Shown in pieces: positions 1 through 6,997 of a stretch of DNA of 11,402 nt. Position numbers and translations under genes: made by a program. This stretch comes from an uncultured Clostridia bacterium (GTDB taxonomy: Bacteria > Bacillota > Clostridia > Oscillospirales > CAG-272). Each line of letters opens with the position of its first letter. Position 1 is the stretch's first letter. Below the pieces are notes generated by a model. That model did no database searches and had not been told where the DNA came from. It saw only the letters and a list, made by a program, of their open reading frames with translations. Where the stretch lies: the NCBI GenBank assembly GCA_945936265.1, contig CAMETB010000039.1:1-11402 (forward strand), read 5' to 3'.

Positions 1-59
1 CCGGAGGTTTCCGTAGATACTATTCTGTTTTCAAAATCAAATTCGGTTTCTTCTATCAT
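1..59 (-). CDS. ruvB: Holliday junction branch migration helicase RuvB, N-terminal fragment
   Basis: Only the first 19 codons are inside the window; the gene continues past position 1 on the minus strand. The peptide starts MIEETEFDFENRIVST and then runs into ETSG, which resembles the short acidic leader ending in 'NRIVS' found before the AAA+ core in many Firmicute RuvB proteins. The ATG at 59-57 is preceded on the minus strand by an AGGTG ribosome binding site about seven bases away. The start lies 10 bp downstream of the ruvA stop, giving the classic ruvA-ruvB order. RuvB is the hexameric ATPase that RuvA loads to drive branch migration of Holliday junctions. The ATPase domain is not visible, so the call rests on the leader sequence and on gene order. 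Confidence 0.85.
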   Translation of the reverse strand, partial: MIEETEFDFENRIVSTETS

Positions 60-69
60 GCGGAACACC

Positions 70-681
70 TCATCTCATAAGTTTGGCAAGCGCAAGTGGT
101 ATAATTTTCTCAACATCCGTTTTCGGATCTATTCCCGAAAGGGCAGACTGCGCCTCGCTCCTTGAATATCCGAGCGTTACAAGCGCTTCCATTGCCTCGG
201 CAAGATTGCCTTTGCCTGCAAAAGCACCGACAGGTTGACCGGATCCTTGCGCATTCCCGCCTTTTGCAAACATTTGCTTTGATATTTTATCTTTAAGTTC
301 AAGAACTACCCTTGCGGCAGTTTTTGCGCCGACGCCCGATGCTCTCGATATTGTCTTTATGTCCTCGGCACATATCGCGTTTTGCAGTTTTTCGGGGGAG
401 AGGAGTGATAAAATTGCCATCGCCGCCTTTGGACCCACGCCGGATACTCCTATCAGGAGTTTGAACGATGAGAGCTCATCGTTTGTTCTGAAGCCGAAAA
501 GTTCTACTCCGTCCTCGCGCACCTGCAAATAGGTTAGCAATTTTAATTTTTCTCCCGTATGGCCTACAATTTCCGAATAGGTGTTGTCGCTTATCGTAAG
601 TTTGTATCCGACGCCGGAGCAGTCAACAACGCAGGACGACGGTTCACAAAGTTCAAGAGTTCCGTTAACATGGTAAATCAT
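70..681 (-). CDS. ruvA: Holliday junction branch migration complex subunit RuvA
   Basis: The 203-residue protein has the normal RuvA length and three-part layout. Residues 1-63 form the OB-fold domain, beginning MIYHVNG and containing the acidic-pin region REDGVELFGF at 55-64 (Glu56 and Asp57). Two helix-hairpin-helix motifs follow, with GVSGVGPK at 78-85 and ASGVGAKTA at 114-122. A flexible linker of about 140-157 leads to the C-terminal RuvB-binding domain (158-203). RuvA binds four-way junction DNA as a tetramer and recruits RuvB. I chose the ATG at 681 because MIYHVNG is the family's usual N terminus; the frame stays open back to 780 only because it overlaps the end of the upstream gene. 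The start lies 4 bp after the YfhO-family stop, and the only Shine-Dalgarno-like match (AAGGA) is about 14 bases away, so translational coupling is likely. Confidence 0.97.
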   Translation of the reverse strand: MIYHVNGTLELCEPSSCVVDCSGVGYKLTISDNTYSEIVGHTGEKLKLLTYLQVREDGVELFGFRTNDELSSFKLLIGVSGVGPKAAMAILSLLSPEKLQNAICAEDIKTISRASGVGAKTAARVVLELKDKISKQMFAKGGNAQGSGQPVGAFAGKGNLAEAMEALVTLGYSRSEAQSALSGIDPKTDVEKIIPLALAKLMR

Positions 682-685
682 AATT

Positions 686-3469
686 TCAGTCTGTTTCCTT
701 TTCTGTTTCTTCTTCGGTTGATTTTGTCTTTCTGAATTTTTTATCCATAACACACATAGTGACAAACAGGGCAATGCCAAAGGTACTCAAACATACTCCC
801 GCTACAAATACTCCGGGCATATATTTCATGACGACGGTGTGTTCGCCTTCGCTTATATCGAATGCAAGCAAAGAATCAACCGTTTCGTAAATATCCGTCT
901 TCTTGCCGTCGATATATACCTTCCAGCCCTTGTCGTACGGTATTGTTGTAAACATCACTTTGTCGGAGTCCGATGAAACCGTACCCTCGAAGCGTGTATC
1001 GGAAAATTTTTCTATATTGTATCCGCCTTCTTTGAGAGCGCCCATAACGGAAGAGAGTTTTTCTTCGTCTATCTGTGCAAAAAACGGACCGTCGTTGTAG
1101 AGGTATATTCTGTAATGGTCAAATGTGAATTCTACATTTATAGTGTCTCCGACCTTATAATTGCCGAGATTCTGTATTCTGTAAGTGTCATCTTCAAAGA
1201 AAGTGTTGATTTTTTCGCCGTTTATATAGAACGTTATTTTTGTTGAAAACTTGCTGGGCAGATACATGTATATGCTTCCGTCGGAAACAGCCGTCACACG
1301 ATAGGTAAACGAAGCGTCTTTGGAATATCCTTGTTCTCTGTTGTATATAAGAGTGTTGCCGCTTTTGGTGGCAGTGCAATGAGAAGATGCCAATTCGTAA
1401 TAATCGCAGGACTTGAAAATTTCACAACTTTCGTTACCCGTCATATAGCCTGTAAGTTTGTTTGTGAAGACAAAAGGAGAATGAACATTTTCATCTTCAA
1501 GTATCATTTCCTTTATCTTTGAATCGACGGTATAAGCAATCGGCAAAGCATATGGGTTTTCATATATAGAGTATTCGCCGACGTCACGTAGCTTTTCATA
1601 GTAATAGCTCATGTTTACCGCATTGTTGCTCTCCTCTTTCGGAGTTATAACATATTTCACTCCGAGTATTGAATCGACCGCTTCATTTCCCGAGTAATAT
1701 CTTGACCAGTGCGACCTTGCCGTAAATCCGAGCTTTTTCAGGAGAGCAATTGAACTCTTGTTAAGCGACGAGGTTGAGTTTGAAAGTCCTCTTATGTCAA
1801 GTGCAAAATTGTCGTTCGGTTTTCTGAACATCGTCTTTTCAAATCTGTAAAATGAGTCATCCTCCTCATATATACTGTCAACTGCCGGCCTTATTCCGTC
1901 AATATAATTGCGGTAAGAAGATCTTGTTGCCCAGCCGACATCCGATACCTCCTCCGCCCAGTTTATAAGCGAGCCCGAAAAAGCCTCAATGCAGACTACA
2001 GTCAGAAGAGCGACTGATGCGGTAGATTTTAATTTTGAGTGTTTTACGGAGTACAGGACCACAAGATATATGAGAATAAATGCGATTGAGAGCCATATCA
2101 TCTCATAGTCGGGCATGACATCCTTTTTCTCTCCGTCGATATAGCGCGATAATGTAACGGTTTTCTGTATAACGAACAGAGAAAGTATCAGAATCGCGCC
2201 AATTCCTCCTATAAACTTGTAATCAATATTGAAATATGCTTCAAAACCCTTGTAAGCCATTATAAGAAGTATGAATGTCAGGATAAAACTGTATCTGTAA
2301 TTAAGCCATACGGGCATCTGGAAACCATGCCATACAAGATCTATCGTGTTTACCGAAAAACTTGCTATGAATATTGCGCAAAGAACTGCAAAGCATGATT
2401 TTTCACGCCCCGTCACTTTTTTGGACATGAAATATACGGGAACCATGATAAGCATGAGAATGCCGGAGTAAACATTAGGCAATCCTACCGGTCTGACCGT
2501 ATCGTAAGAGCCTATGAAAAATTTTGCAAAAAGATCGAGAAAATCAAATCTTAGTTCAGGCTCAAAATTACTCTGCTGAAACGAGTTCTTGCCGAAGGTA
2601 AGCGAGTAATATGCCGTAAGTATGACAAGCGAACAGATAAGTATTGCAACCGCTGAGCATACGGCTATTCTTGCAAGACTTTTAAGCTTGTGCTTCGTTT
2701 CACCGATGTTGTTTATCGAGTCACTCGGGTGAGCACATATAAAGCAGAAAAAGTAGAGCGCAACGTATATGCATACCATGTATCCGATGTAGTAATTGCT
2801 CCATATGGTAAGCGCAAGCGTTACTATAAACAGCCTGAACTTCCCGTCTGTAACAAGGCGCTCTATTCCGAGGGTTACGAGAGGGAGCCATATGAGCGCG
2901 TCCATCCACATAGTGTTGGACTGATATGCGACGGCGTAAGCGCAAAGAGCATACATAACCGAAAAAGCAGTGAATGCCATCGTATTCTTTTTCTTTGTGC
3001 TATCGAGATAAATCGAGAAGGTAAGACCTGAAAAGCCGCATTTCAGGAGCATCATGAACATAACGGCTTCCGTTATCATTTTTTTGGGGAACAAAACAAC
3101 GATAAGCGAGAGCGGAGAGGCAAGATAATATGTGTAAAAACCGAAAAATTCTCCGCCGAGCGCTCTTTCAAATGTGTAAAGGAACGAGCCGTTGCCCGTC
3201 AGTACATCCCGGAACTGCTCGAAAAAATATATATACTGGGCGTTCATGTCAAGGGTAAGAACGGATCTTTGCCCGAAGGGATATATTCCGAGCGCCGCAT
3301 AAACAAGAAGCATTATTCCGATCGGCAGAAGAAATGACGGATAAAGATATTTTTTCTCAATAAGGGTATTTCCGACCTTCTGAACGAAAGGGGTATTTAC
3401 TTTGTCAAGGAATTTTGCAAACTTTTCCTTGAAACCTGCGGATTTTTCGCCTGCGTTTATATCATTCAT
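686..3469 (-). CDS. YfhO-family polytopic membrane protein (probable GT-C type glycosyltransferase)
   Basis: This 927-residue protein has a short basic cytoplasmic N terminus (1-40) and a first membrane helix at about 43-62. The loop that follows reads YPFGQRSVLTLDMNAQY at 63-79, containing Asp74, and is typical of the YfhO family. Many further hydrophobic segments run to roughly residue 500. A large, mainly hydrophilic region of about 500-880 follows, then a final membrane helix near 887-910 and a charged tail ending in TEEETEKETD. Characterised YfhO relatives in Bacillus and Listeria (GtlB) take part in glycosylating lipoteichoic acid at the outer face of the membrane; whether this protein shares that substrate is inference. 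The start ATG at 3469 has a GGAAAG site just upstream and overlaps the DUF951 stop by 8 bp. No CsbB/GtlA-type partner glycosyltransferase is in the window. Confidence 0.88.
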   Translation of the reverse strand: MNDINAGEKSAGFKEKFAKFLDKVNTPFVQKVGNTLIEKKYLYPSFLLPIGIMLLVYAALGIYPFGQRSVLTLDMNAQYIYFFEQFRDVLTGNGSFLYTFERALGGEFFGFYTYYLASPLSLIVVLFPKKMITEAVMFMMLLKCGFSGLTFSIYLDSTKKKNTMAFTAFSVMYALCAYAVAYQSNTMWMDALIWLPLVTLGIERLVTDGKFRLFIVTLALTIWSNYYIGYMVCIYVALYFFCFICAHPSDSINNIGETKHKLKSLARIAVCSAVAILICSLVILTAYYSLTFGKNSFQQSNFEPELRFDFLDLFAKFFIGSYDTVRPVGLPNVYSGILMLIMVPVYFMSKKVTGREKSCFAVLCAIFIASFSVNTIDLVWHGFQMPVWLNYRYSFILTFILLIMAYKGFEAYFNIDYKFIGGIGAILILSLFVIQKTVTLSRYIDGEKKDVMPDYEMIWLSIAFILIYLVVLYSVKHSKLKSTASVALLTVVCIEAFSGSLINWAEEVSDVGWATRSSYRNYIDGIRPAVDSIYEEDDSFYRFEKTMFRKPNDNFALDIRGLSNSTSSLNKSSIALLKKLGFTARSHWSRYYSGNEAVDSILGVKYVITPKEESNNAVNMSYYYEKLRDVGEYSIYENPYALPIAYTVDSKIKEMILEDENVHSPFVFTNKLTGYMTGNESCEIFKSCDYYELASSHCTATKSGNTLIYNREQGYSKDASFTYRVTAVSDGSIYMYLPSKFSTKITFYINGEKINTFFEDDTYRIQNLGNYKVGDTINVEFTFDHYRIYLYNDGPFFAQIDEEKLSSVMGALKEGGYNIEKFSDTRFEGTVSSDSDKVMFTTIPYDKGWKVYIDGKKTDIYETVDSLLAFDISEGEHTVVMKYMPGVFVAGVCLSTFGIALFVTMCVMDKKFRKTKSTEEETEKETD

Positions 3470-3677
3470 CTTTGCTTTCCTCTTTTTCCCCGGAAATGAT
3501 TTTTTTAATCATTTTCTCCACTTTGACTCTCTCTATTATAAGGGTGCGTCCGCAAAGCGTACATGAAATTTTTATATCGGAGCCTGTCCTTAAAACCTTG
3601 AATGTCTTGTTCCCGCACGGATGCGGTTTTTTCATTTCAAGCAGATCGCCGACTCGTATAACCGGTATAGATGCCAT
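3462..3677 (-). CDS. DUF951 family small protein, zinc-ribbon-like
   Basis: This 71-residue protein matches the DUF951 family of Firmicutes throughout. It has VGDLLEMKKPHPCG at residues 9-22, then a GSDIKISC strand, and CTLCGR at 39-44, followed by a basic helix (RVKVEKMIKKI, 50-60) and an acidic tail. His19, Cys21, Cys39 and Cys42 could form a small metal site; this is inference from residue spacing. The molecular role of the family is unknown to me. The ATG at 3677 has a clear GGAGG six bases upstream. It is the first gene of the minus-strand operon, about 30 bp downstream of the predicted transcription start, and its stop overlaps the YfhO-family start by 8 bp. Confidence 0.92.
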   Translation of the reverse strand: MASIPVIRVGDLLEMKKPHPCGNKTFKVLRTGSDIKISCTLCGRTLIIERVKVEKMIKKIISGEKEESKDE

Positions 3678-3715
3678 AATGTACCTCCGGAATAATTTGT
3701 CTTTATACAGTTATC

Positions 3716-3745
3716 ATTCTATCACAAACATATACGAAAAGTCAA
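3716..3745 (-). promoter_or_regulatory. Sigma-A-like promoter of the DUF951-yfhO-ruvAB operon
   Basis: On the minus strand the -35 element TTGACT (3745-3740) is separated by 18 bp from the -10 element TAGAAT (3721-3716). The -10 is preceded by TGA, giving a TGn-extended -10. Transcription would begin near 3709, leaving a leader of about 30 bases before the DUF951 ATG with its GGAGG site. I saw no LexA-type operator (GAAC-N4-GTTC) overlapping it. The call is by pattern only. Confidence 0.8.
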
Positions 3746-3805
3746 CCGAATATTGTCCTTTTTCAAAAATATAGCACGCGGGATCGATAATATTATAAAT
3801 AAAGT

Positions 3806-3834
3806 TTGACATTCGGATAAAAATGTGATAAAAT
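3806..3834 (+). promoter_or_regulatory. Sigma-A-like promoter of the ruvC-ecf-truA operon
   Basis: TTGACA at 3806-3811 and TAAAAT at 3829-3834 are separated by exactly 17 bp, and the -10 carries a TGA extension at 3826-3828. Transcription should begin near 3841, so the leader before the ruvC ATG (3865) is about 25 bases and contains GGAGG at 3855-3859. It faces away from the minus-strand promoter at 3716-3745. The two -35 elements are about 60 bp apart. No other strong promoter was found until 8581, so this one probably serves all six genes down to truA. Confidence 0.85.
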
Positions 3835-3864
3835 ACCTCTGTATATCTTTATTCGGAGGCAAAA

Positions 3865-4362
3865 ATGATAATTTTGGGCATAGATCCCGGCTTTGCAATA
3901 GTCGGTTGGGGGGTTGTCGAATATAACAAAGGAAAATTTCGCGTCCTTGGTTATGGGTCGATACAGACAAAAGCAGGTTTGCCTACCGAGGACAGGATAA
4001 ACCAGCTCTATGACGGAATGAACATAATAATAGAGAAGTACAAGCCTGAGGTTATGGCTATTGAGGAACTTTTCTGGAATACTAATCAGAAAACAGGTAT
4101 AGCGGTTGCCGAGGCAAGGGGAGTTTTGCTCCTTGCTGCATACAGACAGGGGCTTAAAATTTCTGAGTACACACCGCTTCAGGTGAAGCAGGCGGTAGTC
4201 GGTTACGGCAGAGCGGAAAAGAGACAGGTAATAGCAATGGTAACATCCATACTACAGTTGCCGAAGCCTCCGAAACCGGACGACACGGCGGATGCTCTTG
4301 CGCTGGCTATATGCCACGGACATGCAGGCGGGAGCGTACTCGGACAATACTACAAAATGTGA
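3865..4362 (+). CDS. ruvC: Crossover junction endodeoxyribonuclease RuvC
   Basis: The 165-residue protein has the usual RuvC length and the four expected acidic catalytic residues of the RNase H-like fold: Asp7 in LGIDPG, Glu67 in AIEELFW, and Asp140 and Asp143 in PDDTADALALAICH. VKQAVVGYGRAEKRQV at 107-122 matches the conserved DNA-binding helix region. RuvC cuts Holliday junctions symmetrically after RuvAB-driven branch migration. The ATG at 3865 has GGAGG five bases upstream. It is the first gene of the plus-strand operon and is transcribed divergently from ruvA and ruvB. The next gene starts 7 bp after its stop. Confidence 0.98.
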   Translation: MIILGIDPGFAIVGWGVVEYNKGKFRVLGYGSIQTKAGLPTEDRINQLYDGMNIIIEKYKPEVMAIEELFWNTNQKTGIAVAEARGVLLLAAYRQGLKISEYTPLQVKQAVVGYGRAEKRQVIAMVTSILQLPKPPKPDDTADALALAICHGHAGGSVLGQYYKM

Positions 4363-4369
4363 GGATAAA

Positions 4370-5260
4370 ATGTATTCTGCAGATAAATGGAAGGATTATG
4401 AGCTTATTGATGCGTCGGACGGTGAAAGGCTCGAAAGATGGGGCAAATATATACTTATCCGTCCGGATCCGCAAATAATATGGAAAAATAAAAAGACCAG
4501 TAAACTATGGGGGAAAGCCGACGGGATATACCGCCGTTCTTCATCGGGAGGCGGTGCGTGGATAAAGAACGATGTACCGGAAAAATGGGTAATATCGTAC
4601 GGAAAAATGAGATTTGCACTCAAGCCCATGGGCTTTAAGCACACGGGGCTTTTTCCCGAGCAAGCATCAAATTGGGATTGGTTCTCCGAACTTATAAGAG
4701 AGCGCAGGGCAAAGGGCGGGAGCGTTAAGGTGCTTAATCTTTTTGCGTACACGGGTGGCGCAACCGTTGCCGCCGCTATGGCGGGCGCCGAGGTTGTGCA
4801 CGTCGATGCGTCAAAGGGTATAGTTGCCTGCGCCAAAGAAAACGCCGCTTTGAGCGGACTTGAAAACGCGCCGATAAGGTATATAGTTGACGATTGTCGT
4901 AAGTTTGTCGAGCGTGAGATAAGGCGGGGCAATAAATACGACGGAATAATAATGGATCCGCCATCTTACGGCAGAGGGCCGGGAGGGGAAGTCTGGAAAC
5001 TTGAAGACTGTGTTTGCGATCTTGTATCGCTTTGTGAAAAACTCCTCTCCGAAAACGCACTATTCATGCTTATAAACTCGTATACTACAGGTCTCAGTGC
5101 GCTTACCATGGGGTATGTTCTCGACCTTGAAGTTACAAAAAAGCACGGCGGATTTTCCGAAACTGCGGAACTTGCTCTTCCTGTTACGCAGTCGGGAGGA
5201 TATCTGCCTTGCGGCGCAAGCGCAAGGTGGACGTCGCGCGGGAAGGAGGAATCTCTTTGA
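4370..5260 (+). CDS. Class I SAM-dependent methyltransferase, RlmI-like (probable RNA methyltransferase)
   Basis: The predicted product is 296 residues. The N-terminal part (1-115) includes HTGLFPEQASNWDW at 91-104, a hallmark of this methyltransferase group just before the Rossmann fold. Motif I is VLNLFAYTGGAT at 121-132, the acidic residue that would hold the SAM ribose is Asp146 (VHVDAS), and the catalytic-type motif DPPSYGRGPGG is at 196-206. This resembles the RlmI/RlmK class of 23S rRNA cytosine-C5 or guanine methyltransferases, but the N-terminal PUA domain of RlmI is not recognisable, so the substrate is uncertain. I chose the ATG at 4370 over the longer open frame from 4292 because GAGG lies five bases upstream and the extension overlaps ruvC. 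Its stop TGA overlaps the TTG start of ecfA1. Confidence 0.88.
   Translation: MYSADKWKDYELIDASDGERLERWGKYILIRPDPQIIWKNKKTSKLWGKADGIYRRSSSGGGAWIKNDVPEKWVISYGKMRFALKPMGFKHTGLFPEQASNWDWFSELIRERRAKGGSVKVLNLFAYTGGATVAAAMAGAEVVHVDASKGIVACAKENAALSGLENAPIRYIVDDCRKFVEREIRRGNKYDGIIMDPPSYGRGPGGEVWKLEDCVCDLVSLCEKLLSENALFMLINSYTTGLSALTMGYVLDLEVTKKHGGFSETAELALPVTQSGGYLPCGASARWTSRGKEESL
5245..5259 (+). promoter_or_regulatory. Ribosome binding site and TTG start of ecfA1
   Basis: GGAGG at 5245-5249 lies seven bases before TTG at 5257-5259, whose last two bases begin the TGA stop of the methyltransferase gene. The next in-frame ATG (5275) is 25 bases from GGAGG, too far for that site. The ATG at 5209 would put 16 residues of non-family sequence on the protein, from within the upstream gene. 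TTG is therefore the best start, in a four-base TTGA stop/start overlap that suggests translational coupling. Confidence 0.8.
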
Positions 5261-6129
5261 ACCCGATTATAAAGATGGAAAACGTAACGTACACCTATCC
5301 CGGTGACGAAACGCTTAAAAATATGTATGCGGTTAAAAACCTCTCTTTTGAGATAAATGAGGGAGAGTTTGTTGCGATACTCGGTCATAACGGCTCCGGG
5401 AAATCAACAACCGCGAAACTTATGAATATGATACTTAAACCCGACAACGGGAAGATTTATATAAACGGCAAGGATGTAACGGACGAAAAAATTACCGAAA
5501 ACGACATATATGAGGTGAGAAAAAACGTAGGGATGGTTTTTCAGAATCCCGATAACCAGATAGTCGCAACGGTAGTTGAGGAAGATGTTGCGTTCGGACC
5601 GGAAAATCTCGGTATAGAGCCTGCCGAGATAAGAAGAAGAGTAAACGAGGCGCTTGAAATCGTCGGAATGACGGAATATGCACGCCACGCACCTCACAAT
5701 CTTTCAGGCGGGCAGAAACAAAGAGTGGCAATAGCCGGCGTCATTGCAATGAAACCGAAATGTATAATTTTTGACGAATCTACCGCAATGCTCGATCCCT
5801 CCGGCAGAAAAGAAGTAATGAAAACGATATTGCGACTTAATCGTGACGAGAAGATAACCATTGTTCTGATAACTCACTATATGAACGAAGCCGTTATGGC
5901 GGATAGAGTTATAGTTATGAAAAACGGTGAAATATACACACAGGGCAAACCCGATACGGTGTTTTCAAACCCAGAAAAACTTTGGAAAGCAGGGCTTGAG
6001 GTGCCACAGTCGGTTGAACTTATATATAAACTCAACAAAAAGTTAAATCTGGAAATTCCGATAGGAGTGTACGGATTTGACCGATGTGCCGGGCTTATAG
6101 CAGAAAAAATAAAAGATTTGGGAAAATAA
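5257..6129 (+). CDS. ecfA1: Energy-coupling factor transporter ATPase EcfA1
   Basis: This 290-residue ABC ATPase carries the complete motif set: Walker A GHNGSGKST (43-51), Q-loop VFQNPDNQ (Gln96), signature LSGGQKQR (149-156), Walker B CIIFDES (169-175, Asp173 and Glu174) and H-loop His207. The DESTAMLDPSGR stretch resembles the DEATSMLDP form typical of EcfA1 rather than EcfA2. It starts at TTG in a coupled overlap with the methyltransferase gene, and ecfA2 begins 1 bp after its stop. EcfA1 and EcfA2 form the cytoplasmic ATPase dimer that, through EcfT, drives uptake by interchangeable S components. No S component gene is in the window, so the substrate (vitamins such as riboflavin, folate or biotin, or metals in other systems) cannot be read here. 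Confidence 0.95.
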   Translation: MNPIIKMENVTYTYPGDETLKNMYAVKNLSFEINEGEFVAILGHNGSGKSTTAKLMNMILKPDNGKIYINGKDVTDEKITENDIYEVRKNVGMVFQNPDNQIVATVVEEDVAFGPENLGIEPAEIRRRVNEALEIVGMTEYARHAPHNLSGGQKQRVAIAGVIAMKPKCIIFDESTAMLDPSGRKEVMKTILRLNRDEKITIVLITHYMNEAVMADRVIVMKNGEIYTQGKPDTVFSNPEKLWKAGLEVPQSVELIYKLNKKLNLEIPIGVYGFDRCAGLIAEKIKDLGK

Positions 6130-6130
6130 G

Positions 6131-6997
6131 ATGTCTTGCATAGAACTTAAAGATATAAGATACTCTTACGGCAAAAAAACTCCATATGAAGTATGCGCCC
6201 TCGACGGGGTGACCCTTTCAATAAAAGAAAATTGCATAACCGGTATAATAGGACACACAGGGTCGGGTAAATCTACTCTTATTCAGATGTTTAACGGACT
6301 TATGAAACCGGATTCGGGAGAGGTTATCATTGATGGAGAGAATATATGGGACAAGCCGAAAGAGATAGGGAAAATAAGATATAAAGTCGGCATGGTAATG
6401 CAATATCCCGAATATCAGCTTTTTGCGGAGACCGTAAAAGAGGATATTGCTTACGGACCGAGAAATATGGGCTTGTCAGATGAAGAAATCGAACACAGGG
6501 TCTCAAAAAGCGCACATTTTTGCGGTATTCCCGAGGATGTGCTCTCAAAGTCTCCGTTCGACCTTTCCGGCGGTCAGAAGAGAAGGGTTGCTCTTGCCGG
6601 AGTTATGGCTATGGATCCGGATATACTCGTGCTTGACGAGCCGGCGGCAGGGCTCGATCCGAGAGGACGCAGAGAAATTCTCGGCGGAATAAGGAGATAC
6701 CGTTACGAAAGCGGGAAAAGTGTCGTTATAGTAAGTCACAGTATGGAGGATATGGCAATGTACTGCGACAGAATAGCGGTAATGTCACATGGAAAACTGA
6801 TAATGGACGGGGACTGTGCAAGGGTGTTCTCGCAGCGCGAGGCACTCCTTGCGGCAGGGCTCGATGTGCCGGAAATATCAAACATAGTTCATTCGTTACG
6901 CGAAAAGGGAATTTTCCTGCCGGATGACATTTATATCGTTGACGGAGCCGTTGATGCAATAGTAAACTACGTGAGGGGGAATAAAAATGGGATTTGA
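6131..6997 (+). CDS. ecfA2: Energy-coupling factor transporter ATPase EcfA2
   Basis: This 288-residue ABC ATPase pairs with EcfA1. Walker A is GHTGSGKST (41-49), the Q-loop is VMQYPEYQLF with Gln91, the signature is LSGGQKRR (145-152), Walker B is ILVLDE with Asp169 and Glu170, and the H-loop is His203. LDEPAAGLDPRGR at 168-180 is the form usual in EcfA2. The YPEYQLF stretch after the Q-loop is characteristic of ECF-type ATPases. The ATG is one base after the ecfA1 stop with a GGGA-like site, and the gene's last 11 bases overlap ecfT. All catalytic residues appear intact. Confidence 0.96.
   Translation: MSCIELKDIRYSYGKKTPYEVCALDGVTLSIKENCITGIIGHTGSGKSTLIQMFNGLMKPDSGEVIIDGENIWDKPKEIGKIRYKVGMVMQYPEYQLFAETVKEDIAYGPRNMGLSDEEIEHRVSKSAHFCGIPEDVLSKSPFDLSGGQKRRVALAGVMAMDPDILVLDEPAAGLDPRGRREILGGIRRYRYESGKSVVIVSHSMEDMAMYCDRIAVMSHGKLIMDGDCARVFSQREALLAAGLDVPEISNIVHSLREKGIFLPDDIYIVDGAVDAIVNYVRGNKNGI

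Noticed and set aside
682..780. N-terminal extension of RuvA to an ATG at 780 (33 extra residues)
   Set aside because: The extra segment lies within the C-terminal coding region of the YfhO-family gene, is lysine-rich and does not resemble RuvA. The ATG at 681 gives the usual family N terminus.
2690..3031. Plus-strand open frame of 113 codons within the YfhO-family gene
   Set aside because: Its composition is that of a shadow frame opposite a clear membrane protein gene, with no recognisable domain.
3787..3796. ATAATATTAT palindrome as an operator
   Set aside because: It is perfect but consists only of A and T in an AT-rich stretch upstream of the -35, so chance is the likelier explanation.
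3678..3864. SOS (LexA) operator for the ruv genes
   Set aside because: I searched the region by eye for GAAC-N4-GTTC and found no acceptable match on either strand.
3472..3970. Small open frames on both strands across the divergent intergenic region
   Set aside because: They overlap DUF951, ruvC or both promoters and have no family resemblance; the promoters explain this region better.
4292..4369. Longer N terminus for the methyltransferase
   Set aside because: The extra 26 codons overlap ruvC in another frame, and the ATG at 4370 has a well-placed GAGG.
4396..4932. Minus-strand open frame of 178 codons opposite the methyltransferase gene
   Set aside because: It is antisense to a well-supported gene, resembles no known family and has no obvious ribosome binding site or promoter.
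5209..5256. Upstream ATG start for EcfA1
   Set aside because: It lies within the methyltransferase gene, has no good ribosome binding site and adds non-family residues. GGAGG with TTG at 5257 fits better.
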